Origin: an uncultured Collinsella sp.
GTDB taxonomy: Bacteria; Actinomycetota; Coriobacteriia; Coriobacteriales; Coriobacteriaceae
Assembly: GCA_900543515.1 (NCBI GenBank)
Contig: UQRW01000005.1
Span: forward strand, 9,102-73,101
Direction of reading: 5' to 3'
DNA length: 64,000 nucleotides
Within the stretch, counting starts at the first letter, position 1. Each line of letters begins with the position of its first letter. The position numbers were made by a program, and so were the translations under genes. Under the pieces are notes generated by a model that saw only the letters and a list, made by a program, of their open reading frames with translations, was not told the origin of the DNA and searched no databases. Positions 35,528-44,710 of the stretch are shown here, piece by piece.

Positions 35528-37972
35528 GTGAACGCTTTTGACCGATATGCCCCGTTTATCCAGGATTTCATCTACTCCCACGATTGGGAGAGCCTGCGCT
35601 CTATCCAGGTTGCGGCGGCAGATGCCATCTTCAACACGCAAGACAATGTACTCCTGACGGCATCCACGGCATCCGGCAAAACCGAGGCGGCTTTCTTTCC
35701 CATCCTGACCGAGTTTTGGGAGAACCCGCCCGCGAGCGTAGGCGCCCTCTACATTGGTCCCCTCAAAGCGCTCATCAACGATCAGTTTGTCCGCCTCAAC
35801 GACCTGTGCGAAGAGGCCGATATCCCTGTCTGGCACTGGCATGGCGATGTCTCGCAGTCGCACAAGGCTAAGCTCATCAAAAAACCGAACGGCATCTTGC
35901 AGATTACGCCCGAGTCACTCGAGGCGCTCTTAATCCATAAGCACATGGCGATCCCACGCATGTTTTGCGACCTGCGCTATGTGGTCATCGATGAGGTCCA
36001 CTCGCTCATGCGCGGCGACCGTGGCGGGCAGACGCTCTGCCTTATCGAGCGACTCTCGCGCATGGCCGGCGTGCAACCTCGACGCATTGGCCTTTCGGCC
36101 ACCATCGGCGACCCCGAGCGCACGGGTGCCTTTCTCTCACAGGGAACGGGGCGCGACTGCGTTATCCCACGCTTTGAAGAGCCGCGCCGCGTGTGGCGCA
36201 TCTCCATGGAGCACTTCTACAACTCGGGCCCCCAGGCACAGCAACGGGGATTCATGGGCACAGGTCCTCAAGAGGCCGAAGTGCTTGCGTGCGAGCGCAT
36301 CGAGGCGGCGGCATCCGCGGCACTGCCCGCCGGCGCCCAAGACATGCGTCACAGCGGACAGCTCACACAAGAGGAGCGCCGTCAACGTCGTGAGCGGGCA
36401 CGGGGCAAGGCCACTCCCAAGGACCGCCAAACCTCCTCGGCCCCCGAGGGCGAAGTCGACATCCCGCGAGCGACCGAGCAGGCGCTTCTCAGCCCCACCG
36501 ACACAGCACCAGACAACGCCGACCCCGGCATGGGCTATATCTTCGAACACACCCGCGGCCGCAAGTGCCTGGTCTTTGCCAACTCGCGCGAAGAGGCAGA
36601 GGCCGTATGCTCCATGCTGCGTTGCTACTGTGAGAGCCGGCACGAGCCCGACCGCTTTCTCATCCACCACGGCAATCTTTCGGCATCGCTGCGCGAGACG
36701 GCAGAAGAGCTCATGCGCGACGAGGAACAGGCACAAACGACCGTCACCACCTCTACGCTGGAGCTCGGTATCGATATCGGCCGTCTGGAGCGTGCGTTTC
36801 AGATCGACGCGCCGTTTACCGTCAGCTCTTTTTTGCAGCGAATGGGCCGCACGGGGCGCCGCGATCTTCCGCCCGAGATGTGGTTCGTCATGCGCGAGGA
36901 AGAGCCCGAGCCGCGCACGATGATGCCCGAGACCATCCCGTGGAAGCTCCTGCAAGGCATCGCGCTCGTACAACTCTATCGCGAGGAAAAGTGGGTCGAG
37001 CCGCCTGAGCTCGATCGACTCCCCTACAGTCTGCTCTATCACCAGACCATGTCGACGCTTGCCAGCACCGGAGAGCTCACGCCGGCCGAACTTGCCCAGC
37101 GCGTGCTCACGCTCAGCTATTTCCACCGTGTCTCGGCAGACGATTACCGTGTGCTGCTACGCCACCTCATTAAGATCGACCATATCCAGGTCACCGAAGG
37201 TGGCGGGCTCATCGTGGGTCTCGCGGGCGAGCGCATCATTAACAACTTTAAGTTCTACGCCGTATTCCAGGAAAACGAGGAGTTCACCGTTCGCAGCGAG
37301 TCGGCCGAGTTGGGCACGATCGTCAATCCGCCACCGCCCGGCGAGCGCATCGCCATCGCCGGACACTGCTGGATTGTCGAGGAAGTGGACTGGAAGCGAC
37401 ACACCGTCTTTGCCACGCAAGTCAAAGGTCGTGTGCCGGCATACTTTGGCGACTGCCCCGGTAACATCAATACACACGTACTCGAACGCATGTGCCAAGC
37501 GCTCAACGAGCACGCAGCATATCCGTACCTCATGGGTAACGCACGGGCCCGCTTGGCGCAGGCTCGCCATACGGCCGAGATTTCGGGCGCGGGGACCAAG
37601 CCACTCATTAACCTGGGCGGCGACACCTGGGTGCTCTTCCCCTGGTTGGGCAGCTACGCCTTTTTGGCACTCGAGCGCATGCTCAAGATTAAATGTGCCG
37701 CGGAGCTGGGCCTTCGCGGACTCGACCCGTCACGCCCGTACTTTATGCAGTTTAAAATGAAGGCCGACGAGGAGACGTTCTTTGAGGTGCTCGCCGCCGA
37801 GGCCGAGAAGGACTTCGATCCCATCGAGCTCGTCTATCCCGGCGAGGTGCCTTATTTTGACCGCTACGACGAGTTTGTTCCCGAAGAGCTCGTGCGCAAA
37901 GGCTTCGCCGAAGGCGTGCTCGACATCGAGGGCATGAAGCAGCGCGTCCTCAGCTGGCGCGACCACGCCTAA
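35528..37972 (+). CDS. sngC: Lhr-like DEAD/DEAH-box helicase, Shango component SngC
   Basis: An 814-residue superfamily 2 helicase. Motif I is TASTASGKTEA at 44-54, motif II DEVH at 155-158, motif III LSATIG, and motif VI QRMGRTGRR near 440. A charged insert (RRQRRERARGKATPKDRQ) splits the two RecA lobes. The C-terminal 300 residues resemble the Lhr-associated region. I prefer the GTG at 35528 because AAAGGAGG lies five bases upstream; an ATG at 35465 adds 21 residues, and the frame stays open to 35279 inside sngB. It closes the sngABC operon. A related helicase occurs with DUF2791 in type 2 BREX. Confidence 0.83.
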   Translation: MNAFDRYAPFIQDFIYSHDWESLRSIQVAAADAIFNTQDNVLLTASTASGKTEAAFFPILTEFWENPPASVGALYIGPLKALINDQFVRLNDLCEEADIPVWHWHGDVSQSHKAKLIKKPNGILQITPESLEALLIHKHMAIPRMFCDLRYVVIDEVHSLMRGDRGGQTLCLIERLSRMAGVQPRRIGLSATIGDPERTGAFLSQGTGRDCVIPRFEEPRRVWRISMEHFYNSGPQAQQRGFMGTGPQEAEVLACERIEAAASAALPAGAQDMRHSGQLTQEERRQRRERARGKATPKDRQTSSAPEGEVDIPRATEQALLSPTDTAPDNADPGMGYIFEHTRGRKCLVFANSREEAEAVCSMLRCYCESRHEPDRFLIHHGNLSASLRETAEELMRDEEQAQTTVTTSTLELGIDIGRLERAFQIDAPFTVSSFLQRMGRTGRRDLPPEMWFVMREEEPEPRTMMPETIPWKLLQGIALVQLYREEKWVEPPELDRLPYSLLYHQTMSTLASTGELTPAELAQRVLTLSYFHRVSADDYRVLLRHLIKIDHIQVTEGGGLIVGLAGERIINNFKFYAVFQENEEFTVRSESAELGTIVNPPPPGERIAIAGHCWIVEEVDWKRHTVFATQVKGRVPAYFGDCPGNINTHVLERMCQALNEHAAYPYLMGNARARLAQARHTAEISGAGTKPLINLGGDTWVLFPWLGSYAFLALERMLKIKCAAELGLRGLDPSRPYFMQFKMKADEETFFEVLAAEAEKDFDPIELVYPGEVPYFDRYDEFVPEELVRKGFAEGVLDIEGMKQRVLSWRDHA

Positions 37973-37999
37973 GACCAGTCCTTTTTGGGACGGGGAGAC

Positions 38000-38878
38000 T
38001 TACTTGTCGTGAAGGACGGTGCCGAGGAAGTCGGTGTCGAAGGGCACAGCTTCGGCAAAGGCGTAGTCGCCGTCGCTGGCGATGAGCAGATAATTCTCCT
38101 CGCCGCCGAACTCTGCATCGCCACATGGGACCACCCAGGCGTGGGCGAACACCTCGAGCGCCGTGGCGGCGCAATCGCGCAGGAACGTTACGTCGCTCCC
38201 CTCGTTTGCGCTCACGATATTGGCAACGTAGATACCCCCGGGGTTCAGGCTGCCTCGCACCAAACGCAACGCCTCAACCGTCGCCAGCTCGCGTACGGGC
38301 TCGACACCGCCAAAGCAATCGCTCACGACCACGTCGTAGCGACGATGGCCCACGCTCGTCACACCCAAATACGAGCGAGCCTCAGCGGTAATCACCCGCA
38401 AGCGGTCGCCCACCGCACGCTCCAGCTCGTCCAGGTAGAACCAGCGGCGCGCTAGGCGCGTAATCTCTCCGTCATACTCGATAACGTCCATGCACAAGTC
38501 CTCGTGCGACATCAGCGCGAACTTGGGATAGGCAAACCCGCCGCCGCCCAGCATAAGCATGCGGTCGATACCGTGACCGTAAGCGTCGCGCATCGCATCC
38601 TCGGCCTCAAACACGTCGTCAAACGAACGATAGTACGTAAAGACGGGCTCCGCCCAACGCTCGCCAACGTAGCTTGCACTTTGGTAGACGCCGCCTTGTA
38701 CCAATACGCGGACTTCGTCGCCGCCCTCGTCGTGCACGCGCTTCACACGCGCCAACCCATTGCGGGTTCGCGCAACCTGCAGACAGGCAGCACGAACAGC
38801 GACAGCGGCCGCACCAAGCGCCGCGGCCCCCAGAGCAACGCCGGCAACGACGCCGGCAGAAACACTCGGCTTGTTCAT
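38000..38878 (-). CDS. Spermidine synthase-like Rossmann-fold protein
   Basis: A 292-residue protein. Residues 1-30 form a hydrophobic Ala-rich anchor. The rest resembles polyamine aminopropyltransferases: RMLMLGGGGFAYPK near residue 107 is the nucleotide-binding loop, then DVIEYDGEI, and YDVVVSDCFGGVEP near 190. Key polyamine-binding residues are not clearly conserved, and the gatekeeper loop differs, so true spermidine synthesis is uncertain. Similar membrane-tethered proteins are common in Actinobacteria. The ATG follows the elp3 TAG without a gap. Confidence 0.7.
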   Translation of the reverse strand: MNKPSVSAGVVAGVALGAAALGAAAVAVRAACLQVARTRNGLARVKRVHDEGGDEVRVLVQGGVYQSASYVGERWAEPVFTYYRSFDDVFEAEDAMRDAYGHGIDRMLMLGGGGFAYPKFALMSHEDLCMDVIEYDGEITRLARRWFYLDELERAVGDRLRVITAEARSYLGVTSVGHRRYDVVVSDCFGGVEPVRELATVEALRLVRGSLNPGGIYVANIVSANEGSDVTFLRDCAATALEVFAHAWVVPCGDAEFGGEENYLLIASDGDYAFAEAVPFDTDFLGTVLHDK

Positions 38879-40786
38879 CTAGAGCTCCTTTTGCAGATAA
38901 AGGCCATGGTCATAAAATCCAAAATGGCGATAGTACTCGCGTGTGCCAATCGCGCTAATCACGTTGATACGTGCATAACCAGCATCCCGGGCAATCTCGC
39001 ACGCACGCTCTACGAGCAAACGTCCCAACCCGTGATGCTGCGCCGCCTGGCCTTGATCCCCCACGCGTGCCGCCATGCCATACACGTGTACCTCGCGAAT
39101 CATCGCCTCGTCCGGCGTCGTCGGCAACTCGTCTGCATGCGCGGCAACAAACGAATGGTCGGGCAGCGACAACCGCAAAAAGCCCGCGATCTTGCCCTGC
39201 GGCGTCACCCACTGCAAAAAGCGCTCGTAAGTCACCGGCGTCTCGTATGCCACCTCCTCATCAAGAGATAGCTCATCCAAGTCGGCACCAGCCGTGCTGA
39301 TCTCGCGATAGCGAATCTCGCGCACCGTCGCACCATCCCCCCGAGCAGTCAGGCGGTTCTCGACGAGCTGACGCAGGTTGGGCTTCTTGTTGCCCACCAT
39401 GATGTCGTCGGAGCTAAAGTCGCGGATCATGCGACTGATGCGGCAGAACGCCGGCGTCACCACGATATCGTCGGCCAACACATCGAGCAGCTCTTCCTCG
39501 GTATAGGGGCGCCATTCGCCGCGCTCATAGCAGCCCACCAGACGCGAGCCCTCGATGAGCGCACACGGGTAGACCTTGACCTCGTCGGGCATAAAGGCCC
39601 CCTCGGTCATAAAGCACTCGTAGTCGCGCTTGTCCCCCTCGGGCGTGGCGCCCAGCAAGTTAAGCATAAAATGCGCGTGGATCTTAAAGCCAAACAGGCG
39701 CGCAAGCGAAAACGCCCGCTCGATCTGAGCCACCGAAATGCGACGCTCGTTGATATCGAGCAGGTGCTGGTCGAGACTCTGGATACCCATCTGGATCTTG
39801 GTGCAGCCCAGGCGGCGGATGAGCGTAAGCGCCTGCGGCGTTACGGCATCGGGGCGCGTCTCGATAACGAGTCCCACCACACGATGTTTCGCCGTCTCGT
39901 TGATGCGCTGCTGGCGCTCAAGCTCTTCCATCGTTGCCGTCTGCCACTCGGCGACCTCGCCCCACGGCGTACCGGGACCATACAGACGACGCACCGCGCG
40001 GTTATAGCCGCCCACAGCAGCATCCACACGTCCTTGCTCGTCGGCAACGCCGGCAGCAAGCTCGACCTCGTCTGTCGCAATGCCGGCGGCCCGATAGCGC
40101 TCGCGGCGCTTTGCTACCACCGGCGGCAGGGCATCGGCGGGAGCGCCATCGAGCAGGCGCCCCGCCTCGGCACGGCTGATGCCTGGACGCGCCAACATGG
40201 GGTTTGCCGCCACGCCGGCGACGGCATCGTCATTGAGCGCACGGAAAAGCTCCGACATAAACCACGTCTGATACCCTTCCGGATAGTCGCTCCAGGTGCC
40301 ACCGAGCACGATGAGCTCTATCTTATCGGTCGCATGCCCCATCTGCGAAAGCGCCGTCAAACGGGCGCTCACTTGCAGATACGGGTCGAAGCAGTTTTGC
40401 TCCGCACGGGCGCATGCCGGCTCGGCGTGCAGATAGCTCTTGGGCATGCGCAGATCGTTGGGGCAAAACAGGCAATCGCCCGAGCACGGCCACGGCTTGG
40501 TGATGACGGTAATGGTTGCCACGCCCGAAGCCGTGCGACGAGGCTTCATACGCAGCACCTGCAGCAGTTGACGTTCCAGCTCGGCATCGACATTCCACCC
40601 AGCCCAACGAGCCGGCTCCTCACGTTTAACCCGCTGGTAGAACGGCAGTAGACGGCGCTTGGCCAAATCGCGTTTGTCGGCACCCTCACGGCGCGCCTCG
40701 GCATGTATCAGTTTGACGAGCGCTTTGTCATCCACGGTCTCGCCGCGACGCAGAGCCTCGAGTATGTTCAAGATAATCTGTTCCAT
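38879..40786 (-). CDS. Elp3-type tRNA U34 carboxymethyltransferase (radical SAM plus GNAT)
   Basis: A protein of about 635 residues. The radical SAM half contains the unusual long-spaced cluster motif around CSGDCLFCPNDLRMP, with TVITKPWP just before it. The C-terminal GNAT half has RVGDQGQAAQHHGLGRLLVE near residue 585, the acetyl-CoA loop. Bacterial Elp3 acts alone to modify wobble uridines. I start at the ATG at 40786 (EQIILNILEAL follows); an ATG nine bases upstream is equal in quality. A longer extension to 40966 would run through the terminator at 40806. It is followed directly by the spermidine synthase-like gene. Confidence 0.87.
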   Translation of the reverse strand: MEQIILNILEALRRGETVDDKALVKLIHAEARREGADKRDLAKRRLLPFYQRVKREEPARWAGWNVDAELERQLLQVLRMKPRRTASGVATITVITKPWPCSGDCLFCPNDLRMPKSYLHAEPACARAEQNCFDPYLQVSARLTALSQMGHATDKIELIVLGGTWSDYPEGYQTWFMSELFRALNDDAVAGVAANPMLARPGISRAEAGRLLDGAPADALPPVVAKRRERYRAAGIATDEVELAAGVADEQGRVDAAVGGYNRAVRRLYGPGTPWGEVAEWQTATMEELERQQRINETAKHRVVGLVIETRPDAVTPQALTLIRRLGCTKIQMGIQSLDQHLLDINERRISVAQIERAFSLARLFGFKIHAHFMLNLLGATPEGDKRDYECFMTEGAFMPDEVKVYPCALIEGSRLVGCYERGEWRPYTEEELLDVLADDIVVTPAFCRISRMIRDFSSDDIMVGNKKPNLRQLVENRLTARGDGATVREIRYREISTAGADLDELSLDEEVAYETPVTYERFLQWVTPQGKIAGFLRLSLPDHSFVAAHADELPTTPDEAMIREVHVYGMAARVGDQGQAAQHHGLGRLLVERACEIARDAGYARINVISAIGTREYYRHFGFYDHGLYLQKEL

Positions 40787-40805
40787 GCCCCCCATTGTAA
40801 AGGCA

Positions 40806-40839
40806 AAGGCGCCGGAGCCGATCTCGGCTTCGGCGCCTT
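40806..40839 (-). terminator. Hairpin terminator between the DUF4097 gene and elp3
   Basis: A 16-bp stem AAGGCGCCGAAGCCGA / TCGGCTCCGGCGCCTT (minus-strand sense) with one mismatch and a two-base loop, followed by TTTGCCTTT. It separates elp3 from the upstream sensor pair. Confidence 0.75.
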
Positions 40840-40883
40840 CATCAAACAGCGCGTCTATATCTTCGCCTAGGCTTTCGTCTGCC

Positions 40884-41786
40884 TCAATACTCCGAATCAA
40901 ACGACATGTCGCCCGAACCGACCTCAAAACGATACGTGGCAGACTTGTCACCGTTATCGAATTCAAGATTCAAAATGGTCTCGCCGTCGTAGTCAAGCGG
41001 AAGGAAATCGCTCTCGAAGTCGCCGCTGCCCAAGGTGAGGCTCGCCTTAAAGCCCGTCGAGTTCGGAACCGTCATCTCCACATCGCCCGAGCCCACACTC
41101 ACGTCCATCGACTTCGTGGGGGCCGGGTAAAGCTCGAACGTCACATCGCCCGAACCGACCTCGGCATTCAGGGTATCGGTCACGGTGCCCGTAAACTCAA
41201 CGTCTCCCGAGTCCAGAGTCAGGTTGAGGTCATGACACGCAATGCCCGCGACCGTCAGATCACCCGATCCTACATTCGCTGTAATGCCCACCATGTTATC
41301 GGCAACTTTGCGCGGCAGTTCGACGGTAACCGTGCGGTCAATGGCGCGCTCGTCATCGCAATCGAACTGGCGAATCTTGAGCGTAGAGCCCTTGATTTCG
41401 GCCAGGTTCTGGGTTGCCGCATCGAAGGCAACGGTCCCCGTTGCCACGCGACCGCTTTCAATCACGCGCACTGGCCCGCCGGAGACGTGTTTGACCTCGA
41501 CCGTGCCCGACGTCACGTCCAAGTCAAGCGATGTGAACGCGTCGGCATCAAACGTTTCGCTCGAAAGCTGTTGAGGCCGAGCGGAATAGTTACCGCTATT
41601 CAAGGAATCGTCCTCGTCAAACGCATCGTCCATACCAGACAAGCCGGATACAACATCGTTGAGATCCCACGGTCCATCAAAATGAATCAAAGTCCGCGAA
41701 GTGCCAAAGACAAGCCCGATGATGAGCACGAACGCTCCGATGCCAATGCCCAAGCGCCTCTTAGACTCATGCGAGAGCTTCATCAT
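40884..41786 (-). CDS. DUF4097 beta-helix-like membrane-anchored protein
   Basis: A 300-residue protein with a basic N-terminus, one membrane segment (LGIGIGAFVLIIGLVFG) and an outside domain. The outside part has five or six short repeats of the type GSGDVTxxL (NVGSGDLTVAG, SGDVEFTG, GSGDVTFEL, GSGDVEMTV, GSGDFESD, GSGDMSFD), the DUF4097 beta-repeat. Similar proteins in Firmicutes (such as LiaX) sense or respond to envelope stress. The start overlaps the XRE gene stop (ATGA), so the two act as a pair. Confidence 0.85.
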   Translation of the reverse strand: MMKLSHESKRRLGIGIGAFVLIIGLVFGTSRTLIHFDGPWDLNDVVSGLSGMDDAFDEDDSLNSGNYSARPQQLSSETFDADAFTSLDLDVTSGTVEVKHVSGGPVRVIESGRVATGTVAFDAATQNLAEIKGSTLKIRQFDCDDERAIDRTVTVELPRKVADNMVGITANVGSGDLTVAGIACHDLNLTLDSGDVEFTGTVTDTLNAEVGSGDVTFELYPAPTKSMDVSVGSGDVEMTVPNSTGFKASLTLGSGDFESDFLPLDYDGETILNLEFDNGDKSATYRFEVGSGDMSFDSEY

Positions 41787-42505
41787 TCATCACCTTCTTT
41801 GGCACTCGACTCAGCGGTGGTCGCGGCAGCCATGTCAGCGTCAACCGCTGTGAAAACGTCCTCCCCCTTAGTCCTAGCGACCGCCGGCGCCGGACCAACC
41901 TGGATATCCCCGCGCGCCCAATCGCCATCGAGCGCACGCGCCGCCCAGTGATAGATGGGGATTGTAAAGAAGATCAGCGCGGCAAAGGGACCGGCACCAA
42001 ACAGGAACATCAGCAAAAAGAACAGTAGCCAACACACGGCCCAATACGGGAACGACTGGAACGGGCCCTTCACCGGAGTCGAGCCAACCGTGGTGCCACT
42101 CGTCGCCTGCGCCGTAGCGGCATTGGCGGCCTGCGCACTCCAGCTTGCCGCTTGCGCCGCCTTGGCCGCAGCATTACTCGCCTGCGTTGCCGCCTCGGTA
42201 GCGCGCGCCGCCGCCTCATGGGTGCGAGCACGCTCTGCCGCCTCGGCCTCGCGCTGACGGGCGCGGTCCTCGTTCTCAAACTCGATGTCGTCTTCGATCT
42301 CGTCGCTCGGATTGAGCAGCTCGTCCAGGCTCACGCCATAGAGCTTAGCAAGCGAGATCAAGTTCTCGGTATCGGGCGAGCTCTCCGCACGCTCCCATTT
42401 GCTGACCGCCTGGCGCGAAAGTCCCAGTTTTCGCGCCAGCCCTTCTTGGCTAAAGCCCTTGCTGCGACGAAGGTCGGCGAGCCGCTGCGCAGTTTCTACA
42501 TTCAT
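41783..42505 (-). CDS. XRE-family HTH regulator with C-terminal membrane segments
   Basis: A 240-residue protein. Residues 4-65 form a Cro/C1-type helix-turn-helix (GFSQEGLARKLGLSRQAVSKWE). A long Ala/Arg/Glu-rich coiled linker (about residues 75-130) follows, then two hydrophobic segments around WAVCWLLFFLLMFLFGAG and FAALIFFTIPIYHWAA. So it is a DNA-binding protein tethered to the membrane. AGGAGG lies four bases before the ATG. With the DUF4097 gene it probably forms an envelope-sensing switch. Confidence 0.85.
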   Translation of the reverse strand: MNVETAQRLADLRRSKGFSQEGLARKLGLSRQAVSKWERAESSPDTENLISLAKLYGVSLDELLNPSDEIEDDIEFENEDRARQREAEAAERARTHEAAARATEAATQASNAAAKAAQAASWSAQAANAATAQATSGTTVGSTPVKGPFQSFPYWAVCWLLFFLLMFLFGAGPFAALIFFTIPIYHWAARALDGDWARGDIQVGPAPAVARTKGEDVFTAVDADMAAATTAESSAKEGDE

Positions 42506-42623
42506 GGTTCCTCCTATGTGATGCCAGCCGTGCCGCCGGACCGCTTTTGTTCTTAAGGCGCCTTGCACAGTTAAAAATCTATCCGCCACCGCCAAAAGCA
42601 TGCCACCTATTCTAGTGAGATTT

Positions 42624-42652
42624 TTGACAACCGGCGGTTGCGGGCATATATG
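42624..42652 (+). promoter_or_regulatory. Sigma-70-type promoter for the methyltransferase gene
   Basis: TTGACA at 42624-42629, a 17-base spacer and TATATG at 42647-42652. It lies 120 bases before the start codon and reads away from the XRE gene. Confidence 0.6.
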
Positions 42653-42772
42653 AGCTGCGGAAATGTGTCCAAACAAAGCAATGACCCGCAGCTTGGTTGT
42701 CCCCGTTGCGGCGTTAACGGTAGTATGGTCGTACTGTTTATTCCGCACCGCCAACGGAGGGAGTCCCGCGCC

Positions 42773-43645
42773 GTGAACCGCGATTTCGCCTCATCGCTCA
42801 TCCAGCTCAACAACACGTTCTATCGCGAGCACTCCGCCTCCTTCTCCGATACGCGTCAGGCCCCGTGGCCCGGCTGGGTACGCACCATGGATATCGCGCT
42901 CGAGCAGCTCGACGTCGCCACAATCGAGCATCCCGTCCGCGTCTTCGACCTTGCCTGCGGCAATATGCGATTCGAGAACTTTGCCGCCGGCGGCGCACTT
43001 GCCGCCAAGGGCGTCGACGGCGCAAATCCCTCGGCAGATGCCAGCTGTCCGTTTGAGTTCTATGGCGTCGACTCGTGCCAAGACCTGGCTATCGATGCAC
43101 GCGGCCACGCCCTGCGCATTCCCAACCTGCACTTCCAGGAGCTCGATGTGCTCGACGCCCTTATGAAGCTCAACCCCGCCGAGACACCCGACGTGCTTTT
43201 CGACGCACCGCTCGCCGACATCTCGGTCTGCTTTGGCTTTATGCACCACGTGCCGTCGTGCGAATACCGCGTGCGCGTGCTCGACGCCTTGGTGCGCCAG
43301 ACGCGCCCGGGCGGCATCATCGCCATTAGCTTTTGGGAGTTTATGAACGACGAGCGCATGGCGCGCAAGGCCGTTCGCGCCGAGGCCCGTGCCGAGCTCA
43401 CCCCGCCGTTTGAGGGTTATGACTCTGCGCAGTTTGAAGCCGGCGACCACCTCATTGGCTGGCAAAACGACCGCCATGCTTACCGCTATTGCCACCACTT
43501 TGACGATCAGCAGATCACCGACTTGGTGCGCGGCGTGCGTACGTTCTACAAGAGCGGCGAGGTTCCTGTACGCGAGCTTGAGCGCTTCCATGCCGACGGT
43601 CGCAGCGGCGAGCTCAACCGCTATGTGATTCTCAAGCGTCTGTAG
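42773..43645 (+). CDS. Class I SAM-dependent methyltransferase
   Basis: A 290-residue enzyme. The SAM-binding loop is VRVFDLACGNMRFE near residue 58, followed by FYGVDSCQDLAIDA as the acidic-loop region. LADISVCFGFMHHVPSCEYR is a typical post-motif segment of small-molecule methyltransferases. The substrate is unknown. The GTG at 42773 has GGGAG nine bases upstream; the frame stays open to 42638. Its 120-base leader follows a good promoter. trmB follows in the same direction after 117 bases. Confidence 0.8.
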   Translation: MNRDFASSLIQLNNTFYREHSASFSDTRQAPWPGWVRTMDIALEQLDVATIEHPVRVFDLACGNMRFENFAAGGALAAKGVDGANPSADASCPFEFYGVDSCQDLAIDARGHALRIPNLHFQELDVLDALMKLNPAETPDVLFDAPLADISVCFGFMHHVPSCEYRVRVLDALVRQTRPGGIIAISFWEFMNDERMARKAVRAEARAELTPPFEGYDSAQFEAGDHLIGWQNDRHAYRYCHHFDDQQITDLVRGVRTFYKSGEVPVRELERFHADGRSGELNRYVILKRL

Positions 43646-43762
43646 GTATCGGCGACTCGCCACCGAGCCGCACCGCATCTTTCGGGCAAGCTATGCCCAC
43701 CATTTTCAACCCATTGACGGAACGCGCAGCTATGCGTTCCATACTTATGACCAAGGAGCCTC

Positions 43763-44602
43763 ATGGGAGCCGTCCACGTTCGCACGCCTAAGAACTTTGT
43801 GCTCGAGGAGCGCCTGAAGCGCTACGCCGACGCCATCGAGACGAGCCCCGAGAACTATGCTGGGCGTTGGCGTGAGGCATGCACACCGGCCGGCACCAGG
43901 CCCTTTAACCGTCTGCATCTCGATCTGGGCTGCGGCAAAGGAACTTACCTGGTTGAGCGCGCTCGCCGTGAGCCCGATGCCCTCTTTATCGGTATGGACC
44001 AGGAGCCCATCTGCATTGCCTATGCCGCTCAAAAGATTTGTGAGCAGGAGTTGCCCAACGCGCTCGTGCTACCCCGCGGTGCCGCATCGCTGCCGAAGCT
44101 GTTTGCCACGGGCGAGCTCGATGCCATCACCATCAACTTTCCCACGCCGCAGCCCAAGGCCAAGTACGCCAAAAAGCGACTTGTCCATGTCGACCATCTG
44201 ATGCTCTACCGTCCACTCTTTGCTGCCGGCGCCGCTGTCACGCTGCGCACCGACAGCAAGCCGTTGCGCGACTACGCCCTGGGGCAGTTTGCCGCGGCCG
44301 GCTACGATACGCTTTGGGTGAGCGACGACGTGCGCCGCGACCATCCCGAGCATCCCGAGACCGAGTACGAATGCCGCACGCGCGAGATGGGCGCCGTCGT
44401 CTACGGCATCTGCGCCACACCCGGCGCGGAGCCCACCGAAGAGCAGCTCGCGGCAGGCCGGGCGCAGGAGCAGAGCCTCGCCTGCTATCTGCCCGACGAT
44501 CTCGATGAGCTCACCTACGTGCCCCTCGGCATGGAAGAAGCCGTCGAGAACTTTAAGAACCGCGCCCGCAAAGGCAAGAAGCGCCTGCCGCAAGACCACT
44601 AG
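43763..44602 (+). CDS. trmB: tRNA (guanine-N7-)-methyltransferase
   Basis: A 279-residue TrmB. The SAM motif is LHLDLGCGKGTYLVERAR near residue 52, then FIGMDQEPICIAYAA, and the catalytic-region stretch INFPTPQPKAKYAKKRL where most TrmB have FPDPWPKxxHxKRR. It makes m7G at position 46 of tRNA. The C-terminal 60 residues, ending in a basic KNRARKGKKRL, are longer than usual. AAGGAGCCTC precedes the ATG. A GGAACGC/GCGTTCC hairpin at 43719-43740 lies in its leader. Confidence 0.9.
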   Translation: MGAVHVRTPKNFVLEERLKRYADAIETSPENYAGRWREACTPAGTRPFNRLHLDLGCGKGTYLVERARREPDALFIGMDQEPICIAYAAQKICEQELPNALVLPRGAASLPKLFATGELDAITINFPTPQPKAKYAKKRLVHVDHLMLYRPLFAAGAAVTLRTDSKPLRDYALGQFAAAGYDTLWVSDDVRRDHPEHPETEYECRTREMGAVVYGICATPGAEPTEEQLAAGRAQEQSLACYLPDDLDELTYVPLGMEEAVENFKNRARKGKKRLPQDH

Positions 44603-44710
44603 CGGCAGCTAGCATCACACGCCCATTTCCTGCATTTTCTCGCGTGCTGGCGCCCCACGCCGCCGCTACGCCATAATAGATGGCGGACAAACGCGAGAGA
44701 AAGCAAACAC

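Noticed and set aside
34107..37972. BREX system
   Set aside because: A DUF2791 ATPase and Lhr-like helicase occur in type 2 BREX, but PglX, PglZ, PglW and BrxA/B are absent and a TerB protein is present, which fits Shango.
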